From positions 186,001-250,000 of the forward strand of contig NZ_BMQJ01000006.1 of NCBI RefSeq assembly GCF_014648055.1: a stretch of DNA of 64,000 nt, written 5' to 3'. Below the pieces are notes generated by a model. That model was not told the DNA's origin, ran no database searches, and was given only the letters and a program-made list of their open reading frames with translations. This stretch comes from Streptosporangium pseudovulgare (GTDB lineage: Bacteria > Actinomycetota > Actinomycetes > Streptosporangiales > Streptosporangiaceae). Position 1 is the first letter of the stretch; each line of letters begins with the position of its first letter. This document shows positions 40,479 through 49,641 of the stretch, in pieces. Position numbers and translations under genes: made by a program.

Positions 40479-41057
40479 GGATTCTTTCCGGTTTCCCGCG
40501 CGTCGCCGCCGCTACCTGGTCGGAGTCACCCGGGTGGGGTGACGGGCGGGACGTTCCGCGTCAGTGGGAATGTGTCCCGCCGGTTATGAAGAATGAGGCT
40601 CAGAATGCATTGATTCATGTTCGTACCACGCTCATCGCTATCGGCCGATGGTGACCCGCGTGGCTGGGGAAAACGTTACTTTGGGCCGAACAAGCGCCTC
40701 ATGGATCGACAAACGGGGGATCAGCCGGGATGCGCGCCGTCGGCGCCTGTTCCGGGCACCGCACCCGTTGCCTGCGGTGAGGATGCGGCGGCTGCCGTCC
40801 GCCGTACGGTGTCGTTCCGGGGATCGCGTCCGTTGTCCGTGGCGGGTGCCGCCCGGCCCGCCGTACGGTGCCGTTCCGGGGAGTGGTTCAGGGCGATGCC
40901 GGATGCGCGGACGGTGTTCCATGGCGTGGCGGGTGGGGTTAGCGTGGTCCTCGCCGCCCGTCCGGGCGGGTGCGGACGCGGCGCGGCGACCCTCCTTCCC
41001 CAAGGGCGGGCGCGGTTCGCCGGGTGATCCGGGGCCCCGGGTCTGGAGGACGAAGCA
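40479..41057. other. 579-bp gap, AT-richer promoter part plus repeats
   Basis: 40570-40700 is relatively AT-rich and probably holds the promoter of the minus-strand DUF4407 gene. 40790-40880 contains two copies of a CGCCGTACGGTG-GTTCCGGGGA type unit about 60 bp apart. No gene is supported here. Confidence 0.5.
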
Positions 41058-42560
41058 GTGCGTAGACGCGCCGGGCACCCGCCCTCCGAGGCTCCGGCCG
41101 CCTCCCGGGCCGTCACCGTCGTCGTCGCGGTCCTCACGGCGCTGGCCGTCCTCGCCACCGGCTGCGCCGGGGAGACCAGGCCGGACACCGGGCTCGCGTG
41201 GAAGGACTGCGGCGACGGCTTCGAGTGCGCGAAGCTCCCCGTGCCGCTGGACTACGGAAAGCCGGACGGCGAGCGCATCGAGATCAGTGTGATCCGGCTC
41301 CCCGCCACCGGCCGCCGCATCGGCTCGATCCTCATCAACCCCGGCGGCCCGGGCGCCTCGGGCGTCGAGTACGCCCGCAGCGCGCGTTCCGTGCTGAGCG
41401 GCGCGGTCCGTGCCCGTTTCGACGTGGTGGGGTTCGACCCGCGCGGGGTCGGCGAGTCCTCGCCCGTACGGTGCCTGTCGTCGGGCGACCTCGACGCCTA
41501 CACCGGCCTGGACGCCTCCCCCGACTCCCCGGCCGAGGTGGCCGCCCTGGAGGGGGGCTCGCGGAAGTTCGCGGCCGGCTGCCAGGCCAGGTCGGGACGG
41601 CTCCTGCCGCACGTCGGCACGGCCGACGCGGCCCGCGACATGGACCGCCTGCGCGCGGCCCTCGGCGACAGCCGCCTCACCTACCTCGGCAAGTCGTACG
41701 GCACGCAGCTCGGCGCGGTCTACGCCGACCTGTTCCCCGCCCGGGTCCGCGCCCTCGTGCTGGACGGCGCCGTGGACACCTCGCTGTCCCCGATGGCGAT
41801 GAGCGCCGCCCAGGCCCAGGGCTTCGAGGTCGCCCTCGACGCCTTCCTGGCCGACTGCCTCACCACCGACGACTGCCCGTTCACCGGCACGGCGAAGTCC
41901 GCCCGGCGGGAGGTCGCCGACCTGTTGCGCCGTGTCGACCGGCAGCCGCTCGCCAACCGGAACGGCGACGACCGCCAGGTCAACGAGGCGTGGACCGTCC
42001 TCGGTCTGATCACCCCCCTCTACGACCGGCAGGCGTGGCCGGTGCTCCGCCAGGCGCTGAACGAGGCGCTCAAGGGCGACGGGAGCCTGCTGCTGCGCAT
42101 GGCCGACCTGCTGATCGACCGCAGGGAGGACGGCTACTCCAACCAGACCGAGGCCAACATGGCCGTCAACTGCGTCGACGCCCGCTACCCCGCCGGCCCC
42201 GCCGCCTTCGCCGAGGCGGCGGACCGGGCGGCGAAGAAGGCGCCGCTGTTCGGCCGGTACGTCACATGGGGATCGCTGCCCTGCGCCTACTGGCCGGTCA
42301 AGGGGAAGACCCCGGTCCGGACCGACGCCCCCGGCGCCGCCCCCATCATGGTCGTCGGCACCGAGCGCGACCCGGCCACGCCGTACGAATGGGCGAAGGC
42401 CCTGGCCGACGAGCTCTCCTCGGGCGTGCTGGTCGGCTTCGACGGCGACGGGCACACCGCCTACCTGACCGGCTCGTCCTGCGTCGACCGCCTGGTGGAC
42501 GACTACCTGATCGACCTGAAGGTCCCCCGGGACGGGACCCGCTGCCCGAAGATCGGCTGA
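41058..42560 (+). CDS. Lipoprotein alpha/beta-hydrolase peptidase (tripeptidyl aminopeptidase-like)
   Basis: A 500-residue exported enzyme. The signal peptide ends in a lipobox (LATGCAGE, Cys at about 35). The hydrolase fold has LINPGGPGASG (oxyanion region), the nucleophile Ser in GKSYGTQLG, and catalytic Asp and His near ERDPATPYEW and GDGHTAYL. The C-terminal part matches the TAP-like domain of Streptomyces SlpD/SlpE and tripeptidyl aminopeptidases, which release peptides outside the cell. Six to eight Cys probably form disulphides. GTG is the start. It stands upstream of tRNA-Thr. Confidence 0.92.
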   Translation: MRRRAGHPPSEAPAASRAVTVVVAVLTALAVLATGCAGETRPDTGLAWKDCGDGFECAKLPVPLDYGKPDGERIEISVIRLPATGRRIGSILINPGGPGASGVEYARSARSVLSGAVRARFDVVGFDPRGVGESSPVRCLSSGDLDAYTGLDASPDSPAEVAALEGGSRKFAAGCQARSGRLLPHVGTADAARDMDRLRAALGDSRLTYLGKSYGTQLGAVYADLFPARVRALVLDGAVDTSLSPMAMSAAQAQGFEVALDAFLADCLTTDDCPFTGTAKSARREVADLLRRVDRQPLANRNGDDRQVNEAWTVLGLITPLYDRQAWPVLRQALNEALKGDGSLLLRMADLLIDRREDGYSNQTEANMAVNCVDARYPAGPAAFAEAADRAAKKAPLFGRYVTWGSLPCAYWPVKGKTPVRTDAPGAAPIMVVGTERDPATPYEWAKALADELSSGVLVGFDGDGHTAYLTGSSCVDRLVDDYLIDLKVPRDGTRCPKIG

Positions 42561-42794
42561 GCAGGACGGCGGCCGGCCCGAACGAGGGGGAACGGCCGGC
42601 CTGAGGCACAGGAGCGGTCGGCCTGAGCACGGAGGCGGCCGGCCGGGCGGGGAGACGGCCGACCGGATACGGGGAGCCGGATGACGGGGGGCGGGTACGG
42701 GTGCCGGATGCGGGGGCGGATGCGGGGCCGCTCGGGGGAGCGAACGGTCCCGGAAGCCTGTAGACTGCCATAGGCCGTGTGCACCACACGGCAT

Positions 42795-42868
42795 GCCGCC
42801 TTAGCTCAGTCGGCCAGAGCACTTCACTCGTAATGAAGGGGTCTCGGGTTCGAATCCCGAAGGCGGCT
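42795..42868 (+). tRNA. tRNA-Thr (anticodon CGT)
   Basis: A 74-nt tRNA. Acceptor arms GCCGCCT and AGGCGGC pair, the anticodon stem CTTCA/TGAAG closes the loop CTCGTAA, giving CGT, which reads ACG. The T-loop reads TTCGAAT. CCA is not encoded. A remnant integrase lies 0.65 kb downstream, so this tRNA may once have been an integration site. Confidence 0.97.
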
Positions 42869-42877
42869 CTGCAGGTC

Positions 42878-42911
42878 AAAGGCCCTCCCGGATCATCCGG
42901 GAGGGCCTTTT
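42878..42911 (+). terminator. tRNA-Thr terminator
   Basis: GGCCCTCCCGG and CCGGGAGGGCC form a strong hairpin flanked by AAA and followed by TTTT, 9 nt after the tRNA. Confidence 0.93.
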
Positions 42912-43033
42912 GCATGCCGTACAGCGGAGAAATACAGCAACGGGTTCGTATGACCGAGGGTTGCGGAACTTCGGCGGGCCCTGTTCAGTTGGCCGAGGTG
43001 AGTTCTGCCTGCCCTTCGTCTTCAAGAGGTCCC

Positions 43034-43453
43034 ATGGCTGAGCTGGCCGAGGCCGAACACCTGCCGTCTGCTGTGAAGAACGCCCAGTTCGTCATGATGA
43101 TTCAAGGTGCGTGGGGACTTGTAGGTGGGGTGCTGCTGCTCTTCGTCCTGTTGACCGCCTCAGACGGTGTCAGGCCGGCTGAGGCGGCTGCGTTCTGCTT
43201 CACCATCGGGATCGCAGTGCTGATCGGCTGGCTGGCGCAAAAGCGGTTCTCTCGGAGGAGACGAGTTTGGGCCGTTGCGATTCTGCTTGAGGGCGTCATG
43301 CTCCTAGGCGGCATTGCGGCGGTCATCTTCGAATCCGAACTCGGCATTGACGCGCCGATCATCCTTGGCCTGATCATGCCGGTTATTGTGCTCTTCCTGC
43401 TGTTGCTTCCCTCTGTGAGGGCCTGGTTCAACGTCGAAGGACTTCCTGGCTGA
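43034..43453 (+). CDS. Small four-helix membrane protein, unknown
   Basis: A 139-residue protein with four hydrophobic segments (WGLVGGVLLLFVLL, AAFCFTIGIAVLIGWLA, VWAVAILLEGVMLLGGIAAVIF, IILGLIMPVIVLFLLLL). AAGAGGT lies 3-4 nt before the ATG. The codon use is less GC-biased at the third position than in neighbouring genes, and it lies between a tRNA gene and integrase debris, so it was probably brought in by a mobile element. No family can be named. Confidence 0.7.
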   Translation: MAELAEAEHLPSAVKNAQFVMMIQGAWGLVGGVLLLFVLLTASDGVRPAEAAAFCFTIGIAVLIGWLAQKRFSRRRRVWAVAILLEGVMLLGGIAAVIFESELGIDAPIILGLIMPVIVLFLLLLPSVRAWFNVEGLPG

Positions 43454-43493
43454 TCCAGAAATGCCCTATTGCGAGGGGCATATTGAGGAAACG

Positions 43494-43615
43494 TCAGCCG
43501 TCGGGGTTCTCGCTGAGCCGGCCGAGTGCCTTGCGGGTCTCTGAGAAAGGGACCTGGGTGTAAGTGTTCATAGTCATCGAGATCTGCGAGTGCCGGAGGA
43601 TGCGACACTGACCGG
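43494..43615 (-). pseudogene. C-terminal remnant of a tyrosine recombinase (integrase)
   Basis: The frame reads LRHSQISMTMNTYTQVPFSETRKALGRL before the stop. This is the usual C-terminal end of phage-type integrases (GHSxIxxTxxxYxH), including the position of the catalytic Tyr. Nothing upstream belongs to an integrase, so it is the end of a lost gene. Confidence 0.8.
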
Positions 43616-43993
43616 CGCCTTGCCGCGTGGGACGAGACCCGCGCCGGCCTGGAGGCCGGCGCAGACGCGGGGGCCCTTTCGCCTCCGCCGTCGGCTTCAC
43701 GATCGGCGGCGCCGAAGGTTGGTCCTCTTAGGTCGGCTACGTGGGCGGACTCGCCTTCGCCGGCATGGGCCTCTCGCTCGCCTTCTGCACCCGCTCCTAC
43801 CGGCGCCGTACCCGCCCCCGGCCGTCCTCGCGCACTCCTGAGCATCTTCACTCCGTCTGTCCACAGAGGGAGCAAGGCTGGTGGAGCGCCGAATCGGCCT
43901 TCAGGTGTCCTTCCTAGAGGGACACTCCTCCAGGTCTGGAAGGCAAGGTAGGCGCCGAGCGCGGCGATCACGGCATCCTGGTGTTCGGTGCCG
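43616..43993. other. Scar region with broken reading frames
   Basis: Protein-like stretches occur in changing frames (for example VGYVGGLAFAGMGLSLAFCTR at about 43735-43800) with stops between them. This fits decayed mobile-element cargo. No intact gene is supported. Confidence 0.5.
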
Positions 43994-45103
43994 TCACCGT
44001 GGCCATCGCGTACGCCGGGCGAGCAGGGCCAGCAGGGTGATCATGACGAGTCCGAGGGCGGCCAGCGACACGCGGTCGGTGGTGTTCTCGCCGTTGGCGA
44101 TCACTCCGAACGCGGTGTGCGCCACGAGCGCCCCGCCGGCCAGTGCCAGGCTGTGCCGGTCGTGCCACCCGCCGTGCGCCGTCCACCGGCGCACCAGCAC
44201 CCCCGCCGCCATCGCCAGGAGTGCCGCCGCCACCATCGGGACCACCGCCCAGCCGCCCTGGGTGAAGGCCGGGTGCCGGGCGCCGCCGAAGGGGAACAGC
44301 AGCGCGAGATATCCGAACGCCGCCACCCCGGCCAGGCACGCGATGACCGGCGGTGCGGGAACCGTCCGGAGTGTGGCGGCCGGTGGCGTGGGAGCCGTCC
44401 GGGGCGCGGTGGCCGGCAGGCCCTGCGGCGTGGGAGCCGTCCGGGGGGCGGCGGTCGGCGGGTCCGGTGGCGTGGAAGCTGTCCGGAACGCGGTGGCCGG
44501 CGGGCTCGACGACCGGGGGGTGAACCGCAGCGCGAGTACCGCGAGCGCCGCGATCACCAGCACGAATGCCGCCAGTGCCGTCGGCGGAGCCTGGTAGCCG
44601 GGGTCGATGAAGGCCGTCGTCCACCGCAGCAGCAGGGCGCCCAGCACGAACACCACCCCCGCCACGACCAGCCCGGTCCGCCCCAGGTAGGGCCGATGGC
44701 GAAGATCAGGGAAGAGGAGATCCACCAGCAGGATCGGCAGCGCCACGCTGAAGACCGCGTGGTAGGGGATGTTCAGTTCGGTGTAGGCGCTGTTGAGGCC
44801 GAGGATCCGGGGCGCCCAGTCGGCCACGCCGTAGATGGTCGGGCTGGTGAGCGCCTGCAGCGCCAGCCCTTCCTCCACGATCCCGTACGCCGCCCCGAGC
44901 AGCAGGACGGCGGGCCAGCCCCGGCCGGTACGGCGTACCAGTTCGCGGATCAGTACGGTGCCGGCGCCGTAGATCGGCACCCACAGCAGGAGCAGCCACG
45001 CCTGGCGGAGGGGCGGGTTGCCGAGCGTGAGCTCGGCGACGACCGGGGTGAGCCCGGCCAGCAGGAGCGCGGCCCACCGGCCGCGTGCTCGTGAGGTGAC
45101 CAT
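43994..45103 (-). CDS. Polytopic membrane protein of unknown function
   Basis: A 369-residue protein with about eleven hydrophobic segments. A conserved-looking motif AAYGIVEEGLALQALTSP in the third helix resembles the Glu-Glu motif of CPBP intramembrane proteases, but the remaining CPBP motifs are not clear. A Pro/Ala/Thr-rich tandem linker (APRTAPTPxG type) of about 50 residues separates the two halves. ATG 45103 is preferred; a longer frame opens to 45367 but overlaps the divergent kinase gene. Function cannot be assigned. Confidence 0.75.
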   Translation of the reverse strand: MVTSRARGRWAALLLAGLTPVVAELTLGNPPLRQAWLLLLWVPIYGAGTVLIRELVRRTGRGWPAVLLLGAAYGIVEEGLALQALTSPTIYGVADWAPRILGLNSAYTELNIPYHAVFSVALPILLVDLLFPDLRHRPYLGRTGLVVAGVVFVLGALLLRWTTAFIDPGYQAPPTALAAFVLVIAALAVLALRFTPRSSSPPATAFRTASTPPDPPTAAPRTAPTPQGLPATAPRTAPTPPAATLRTVPAPPVIACLAGVAAFGYLALLFPFGGARHPAFTQGGWAVVPMVAAALLAMAAGVLVRRWTAHGGWHDRHSLALAGGALVAHTAFGVIANGENTTDRVSLAALGLVMITLLALLARRTRWPR

Positions 45104-45126
45104 GCGCCCACGGTCTCCCGCGGCGG

Positions 45127-46644
45127 GTGCGGCGCGCTGCTGCCGCCGGACCGGTCCGTGGCCTCTTCGGTCGCTTCCCAGCGGTGACTTTGGTTGCCAT
45201 GGCGGGGGCGGCGACGGCGACCTTGGTTGCTTACCAGGCGGAAGACCGGCGGATACGCTCTGCGGTTGTGTTCGCAGCACAGGGCCGGGACGGGGGCCGC
45301 CGCGACGACGGGTCCCGGAGACACGGAGAAGCCGCAGACGGTGGGGGCCCGGGACAGGACCGCGCAACCGCAGGTGACGACGATCCGGGACAGGAGCGCG
45401 TGACCGCAGCCGACGACGGCCCGGGACGGGACCGCGGAGCCGCGAGCGGCGGCGAGGCCGGGAGCGGCCGGAGCCCGGGGGCGGGCGGATGGCCGGGTCC
45501 GGGATGGTCGCGGCGTGACCGGGTGGTCGGGACCGGCGGCGTCGTGCTCGCCGTGGCCGGAGCCGTCGCGGTGGTCTGGGGGGATCTGGCCCCGGGGGCG
45601 CCCGGCTGGTACCTGTGGACCGACGTGGCAGGCGGGATCCTGGCGTGCGCGGGGATATGGCTGTGCCGCCGGTGGCCGGTGGCCGCCCCGCTGGCCGTCA
45701 TCGCGCTGTCCGTCCCGGCCGCGGCCGCGTCGGTGGCCGCGGGGATCGCCACGCTCTTCGCGGCGCTGTACCGGCGACCGCCCGCGGCCGTCGCGGTGGG
45801 GATGACGTGGGTGGTGGCGACGCTGGTCAGGTTCGCCTGGCGGCCGCCCGGGCTGGCGCCGTACCCGGTGTGGGCGCTGGTCGGCGTGCTGTTCGGCGGG
45901 GCGATCACCGGCTGGGGCATCGTGGCCAGGACCCGGCGGGAGCTGCTGGCGTCACTGGCGGAACGGGCCCGTCGCGCCGAGGCCGATCAGCGGCTGCGCG
46001 CGGAGGAGGCCCGCCGCGCCGAACGCCTCGGCATCGCCCGCGAGATGCACGACGTGCTCGCCCACCGGCTGTCGTTGCTGGCGGTGCACGCCGGGGCGCT
46101 GGAGTTCAACGCCGGCGCCAGGCCGGACGAGGTCGCGGATGCGGCCGGGGTGATCCGGACCAGCGCTCACCAGGCACTGCAGGAGCTGCGCGCGGTCATC
46201 TCCGTGCTGCGCGAGAGCCCGTCGGCCGAGCTTCCGCTGACCGGGCTCGCGCCGTTGGTGGAGGAGTCGCGGCGGGCCGGGATGCGCATCGAGCTACGCG
46301 AGCACGACGTACGCTTCGCCGACCTGCCGGAGACGACCCGGCGCACCGCGTACCGCGTCGTGCAGGAGGGGCTGACCAACGCGCGCAAGCACGCGCCCGG
46401 CCGGCCTGTCACCGTCGTGGTCTCCGGGGCGGCCGGCGACGAGCTGACGGTCGAGGTGCGCAACCCGCCTCCCGCCGGGCGGGAGGCGGAGGGGCTGGCC
46501 ATGACCGGGGCCGGAGCCGGGCTGGCCGGGCTGGAGGAACGGGTCTCGCTGGCGGGCGGGCGCCTGGAGCGGGAACACACCGACGGCGGAGGGTTCCGGC
46601 TGGCGGCGCGGTTACCATGGCCACGTGAGCGGCCCCATGAGTGA
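45127..46644 (+). CDS. NarL-type two-component sensor histidine kinase
   Basis: A kinase of up to 505 residues. The first about 125 residues are Gly/Asp/Arg rich and may not all be translated; GTG 45268 and further GTGs are alternative starts. Five or six membrane helices follow (about 130-280). The HisKA_3 phosphorylation site is REMHDVLAHRLSLLAVHAG, and the ATP-binding part shows QEGLTNARKHAPG and GAGLAGLEERVSLAGG. It overlaps the response regulator start, so the two form one operon. The signal is unknown. Confidence 0.9.
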   Translation: MRRAAAAGPVRGLFGRFPAVTLVAMAGAATATLVAYQAEDRRIRSAVVFAAQGRDGGRRDDGSRRHGEAADGGGPGQDRATAGDDDPGQERVTAADDGPGRDRGAASGGEAGSGRSPGAGGWPGPGWSRRDRVVGTGGVVLAVAGAVAVVWGDLAPGAPGWYLWTDVAGGILACAGIWLCRRWPVAAPLAVIALSVPAAAASVAAGIATLFAALYRRPPAAVAVGMTWVVATLVRFAWRPPGLAPYPVWALVGVLFGGAITGWGIVARTRRELLASLAERARRAEADQRLRAEEARRAERLGIAREMHDVLAHRLSLLAVHAGALEFNAGARPDEVADAAGVIRTSAHQALQELRAVISVLRESPSAELPLTGLAPLVEESRRAGMRIELREHDVRFADLPETTRRTAYRVVQEGLTNARKHAPGRPVTVVVSGAAGDELTVEVRNPPPAGREAEGLAMTGAGAGLAGLEERVSLAGGRLEREHTDGGGFRLAARLPWPRERPHE

Positions 46645-47440
46645 GCCGGCGAGCGGGCCCGCGGGTCCGTCCGCGAGCGGGTCTGCGAGTGCGTCCGCGG
46701 GTGAAGTGGCAAATGCGTCCCTCGGTGGGCCCGGGAGCGCGTCCGCGGGTGAGGTCGCGGGTGCGTCCCCCGGCGGGCCCGGGAGCGCGTCCGCCGCGAT
46801 CCGGGTGCTCATCGTCGACGACGACGCGCTGGTCCGCGCCGGGTTGACGCTGATGCTCAGGGGTGCGCCCTCCCTCCAGGTGGTGGGCGCGGTGGCCGAC
46901 GGCGCGCAGGTCCAGGCCGCGGTCGAAGAGCACTCCCCCGACGTGGTGCTGATGGACATCCGGATGGCCGGCGTCGACGGCATCGACGCGACCCGCAGGC
47001 TGCGCGCCCGTCAGGACGCGCCGGAGGTCATCATCCTGACCACGTTCGACGCCGACGAGCACGTCTTCCGGGCGCTGCGCGCGGGAGCCGGCGGGTTCCT
47101 GCTTAAGGACACGCCGCCCGAGGGGATCGTCGAGGCGATCCGGCGCGTCGCCGCCGGCGAGCCCAGCCTGTCGCCGAGCGTCACCCGACGGCTGATCGCC
47201 CATCTGATGCCCGAGGAGGACGACCGGCGGCGGGCCGACGCCCGGCGGGTGCTGTCGGCGCTCAGCGACCGCGAGCGGGAGGTGGCGCTCGCGGTCGGGC
47301 AGGGAAAGACCAACGCGGTCATCGCCGGTGAGCTGCACATGAGCGTGGGGACGGTCAAGGGCTACATCTCCCGCATCCTCACCAAGTCGGGCCTGGACAA
47401 CCGCGTCCAGCTGGCCCTGGTCGTCCACGACGCCTCATAG
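46625..47440 (+). CDS. NarL/FixJ-family response regulator
   Basis: A 271-residue regulator. The receiver domain starts near residue 59 (VLIVDDDALVRAGL) with the phosphorylated Asp in VVLMDIRMAGVDG; the output LuxR-type helix-turn-helix is at about 205-265 (LSDREREVALAVGQGKTNAVIAGELHMSVGTVKGYISRIL). Unusually, about 57 low-complexity Ser/Ala/Gly/Pro residues precede the receiver; the repeat ASAGEVAGAS-GGPGS appears twice. The true start may be later, near 46796. It overlaps the kinase gene. Confidence 0.9.
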   Translation: MSGPMSEPASGPAGPSASGSASASAGEVANASLGGPGSASAGEVAGASPGGPGSASAAIRVLIVDDDALVRAGLTLMLRGAPSLQVVGAVADGAQVQAAVEEHSPDVVLMDIRMAGVDGIDATRRLRARQDAPEVIILTTFDADEHVFRALRAGAGGFLLKDTPPEGIVEAIRRVAAGEPSLSPSVTRRLIAHLMPEEDDRRRADARRVLSALSDREREVALAVGQGKTNAVIAGELHMSVGTVKGYISRILTKSGLDNRVQLALVVHDAS

Positions 47441-47494
47441 GGCAGCCGCCCGCCATGTCTTCGTCGGCGTTCGCCGGCCCCTCTGCCGGCGGCC

Positions 47495-48163
47495 TTATCC
47501 GGCGAACTCCGGGCGGGCGATCACGACATACCTCTCGTCGTCGATCGGCTTGCCCCACAGCGCCGGATCGGTGAGCTGCTCGACGTGGACGATGCGGGCC
47601 CGCTGCTCCAGCGTCTCGATCAGCCGCGCGGCGGGGACGCCGCCGAGCCAGGGCAGCGGCGGGGAGTCGGGCACGTAGGGGTCGTCGCCGCCCGAGGCGT
47701 TCCAGCGGCCCTCCACGAGGATGAGTCGCCCCCCGGGGCTGAGCAGGCCGAGCCAGCGGTCGAGGGCCTCCCGCGGGTCGGGAAGCGTCCAGACGAGGTG
47801 CCGGACGAGGATCACGTCGAAGGTGTCGTAGGCGGCGACGGGCGGATTGCCCGCGTCGCCGACCATGAAGGGCACGTCGAAGCCCGCCGCGGACAGCTTG
47901 CGCCCGGCCTGCTCGATCATCCGGGGCGACAGGTCGACCCCGGTGGGACGGTGCCCGAGCTCGGCGAGCAGCAGGGTCAGCGAACCGGTGCCGCAGCCCA
48001 GATCCAGGACATCGGCGGGGTCACCGGGAAGCCATTCGACGAGTCGTCGCGTCCACGCGGCACGCACCTGCCGATCCCGGAGGCCGTGGTCGGCTTCGTC
48101 GTCGAAGGCGTCCGCCACGGTGTCCCAGAAGGCGGCGATGGGTGCGAGGTCTGACGTCGGCAT
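47495..48163 (-). CDS. Class I SAM-dependent methyltransferase
   Basis: A 222-residue methyltransferase. Typical motifs: VLDLGCGTGSLTLLLAELG, GVDLSPRMIEQA, and FDVILVRHLVWTLPDPREALDRWLGLLSPGG. ATG 48163 is preferred with GAGGG 8 nt upstream; the longer frame to 48469 is not supported. It has a Methyltransf_11/25-type core. The acceptor is unknown. It is divergent from the hydrolase gene, and the gap carries a dyad. Confidence 0.88.
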   Translation of the reverse strand: MPTSDLAPIAAFWDTVADAFDDEADHGLRDRQVRAAWTRRLVEWLPGDPADVLDLGCGTGSLTLLLAELGHRPTGVDLSPRMIEQAGRKLSAAGFDVPFMVGDAGNPPVAAYDTFDVILVRHLVWTLPDPREALDRWLGLLSPGGRLILVEGRWNASGGDDPYVPDSPPLPWLGGVPAARLIETLEQRARIVHVEQLTDPALWGKPIDDERYVVIARPEFAG

Positions 48164-48335
48164 GGGGAGACCCTCGCAGGCGTCACCGACAAAAACGGGA
48201 GTCCCGGCCGGGCGGGCGGCCGGGGTTCCGGCGATGGAAGCGGGCCGGCATCCGGACCGCGCGAGCGGAGCGCCGGCACGGTGCTCCACGATCCGGGGCG
48301 CCTGATCGCAGTAGGTATACACCGTTAACCCTCTG

Positions 48336-48352
48336 ATGTACGTTGCATACAT
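48336..48352. promoter_or_regulatory. Dyad upstream of the exported hydrolase
   Basis: ATGTA-CGTTGCA-TACAT is a 5-7-5 inverted repeat in a less GC-rich stretch (48310-48355) about 85 bp before the hydrolase start. It may be an operator; the regulator is not evident. Confidence 0.4.
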
Positions 48353-48437
48353 AGGCGTCGCGGAATCGGAAGGCGTGCCGGGCTGGGCGCGATCGTCTTC
48401 AGGGACCTGTGCGAACGGGACGGACGGAGGATTCTCA

Positions 48438-49553
48438 GTGGCCTCAGTGTTCAGGAAGACCCTGGTCATCGCGCTGGTGCTGGTGGTGGGAGCGGTCGCG
48501 TTCGGCGCCTGGTTCGGCAGCGAAGCCAGCGTGAAGGTCGTTCGCTACGGCGAGAGCAACACCAACGTACTCGCCGTGGGGGATAGAACGGTCACACTGA
48601 CCGAAACGCACGAGACGATCAAACCCGGCACCTATTGGCTGGAGTGGACGGGCGCGTACACCATGCTGGGCGGCATCGTGACGCGGTCGCCGGGAAAGGT
48701 CACGCGTCAGGTGCTGCGCGGGCCCATGCCTTCTCAGGGGACACCGGGACGCTTCGGCAATGTCCCACCGGGCGATCCCGAAGTGGCCTGGGGCATCGAC
48801 TTCTCCGAGATCACGATTCCGACCGAGCTGGGACCCGCCCCCGCCTGGTATGCACCCGGCAGAGGCACCACGTGGTTCGTGGCCGTGCACGGGCAGAACG
48901 GGCGGCGCAAGGCCGAACTCAAGGTCCTTCCCGTGGTGCACGACCTCGGACTGCCCTTCTTGGACATCAGTTACCGCAACGATGAAGGCGCGCCGGGTTC
49001 CCCCGACGGGCTGATCCATCTGGGCGATTCGGAGTGGCGTGATCTGGAGGCCGCACTGCGCGGGGCGCGGCGGCTGGGGGCCGAGCGGTTCGTGCTGTAC
49101 GGAACGTCGATGGGCGGTCAGATCATCGGGCAGTTTCTGGCCAGATCCGAACTGGCCGGTCTGGTCAACAAGGTGATCATGGACGCGCCGATGATCGACG
49201 TACGGATGACGGCCGAGCAGGGCGCGCGGAACTACCATCTGCCCGCGTTCGTCGCCTCGCTGTCGAACCAGGTCGTCCGGTGGAGGACCGGTGTGGAGGT
49301 GGACCGGCTCAGCCTCATCCGCCACCCGCCGAAGGTCAGGCCACCGCTGCTGTTGATCCACACCACTCCGGACACCGAACATCCGATCGAGGAGGCCCGC
49401 GACCTGGTGGCCACGGGCCGGCGACTGGGCTGGGACATCACCTTCGAAGAATTCGCACAGGGCGAGCACACCGAGGCGTGGAACGTCGACCGGACCCGCT
49501 ACGACCGCGCGGTACGCGCCCACCTGACGGCGGACCGGCCCGGCAACGGATGA
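48438..49553 (+). CDS. Membrane-anchored alpha/beta hydrolase
   Basis: A 371-residue protein: an N-terminal membrane anchor or signal (TLVIALVLVVGAVAFGAWFG), an about 100-residue N-terminal domain, then an alpha/beta-hydrolase fold (TTWFVAVHGQNG as oxyanion strand, nucleophile elbow YGTSMGG, late acidic residue near HTTPDTEHP and His in QGEHTEAW). Family members are often annotated as lysophospholipase or peptidase-like; the substrate is unknown. GTG 48438 has GGAGG 7 nt upstream; the upstream frame is not used. Confidence 0.88.
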   Translation: MASVFRKTLVIALVLVVGAVAFGAWFGSEASVKVVRYGESNTNVLAVGDRTVTLTETHETIKPGTYWLEWTGAYTMLGGIVTRSPGKVTRQVLRGPMPSQGTPGRFGNVPPGDPEVAWGIDFSEITIPTELGPAPAWYAPGRGTTWFVAVHGQNGRRKAELKVLPVVHDLGLPFLDISYRNDEGAPGSPDGLIHLGDSEWRDLEAALRGARRLGAERFVLYGTSMGGQIIGQFLARSELAGLVNKVIMDAPMIDVRMTAEQGARNYHLPAFVASLSNQVVRWRTGVEVDRLSLIRHPPKVRPPLLLIHTTPDTEHPIEEARDLVATGRRLGWDITFEEFAQGEHTEAWNVDRTRYDRAVRAHLTADRPGNG

Positions 49554-49641
49554 ACGGTCCGGTGCCGACCGAAGGCGATCAGCACCGTCTGGGCGGCAGC
49601 GGCTGCCTGCCCTCCGGCCCGGTGACCCCCCGGGCCCGGCA

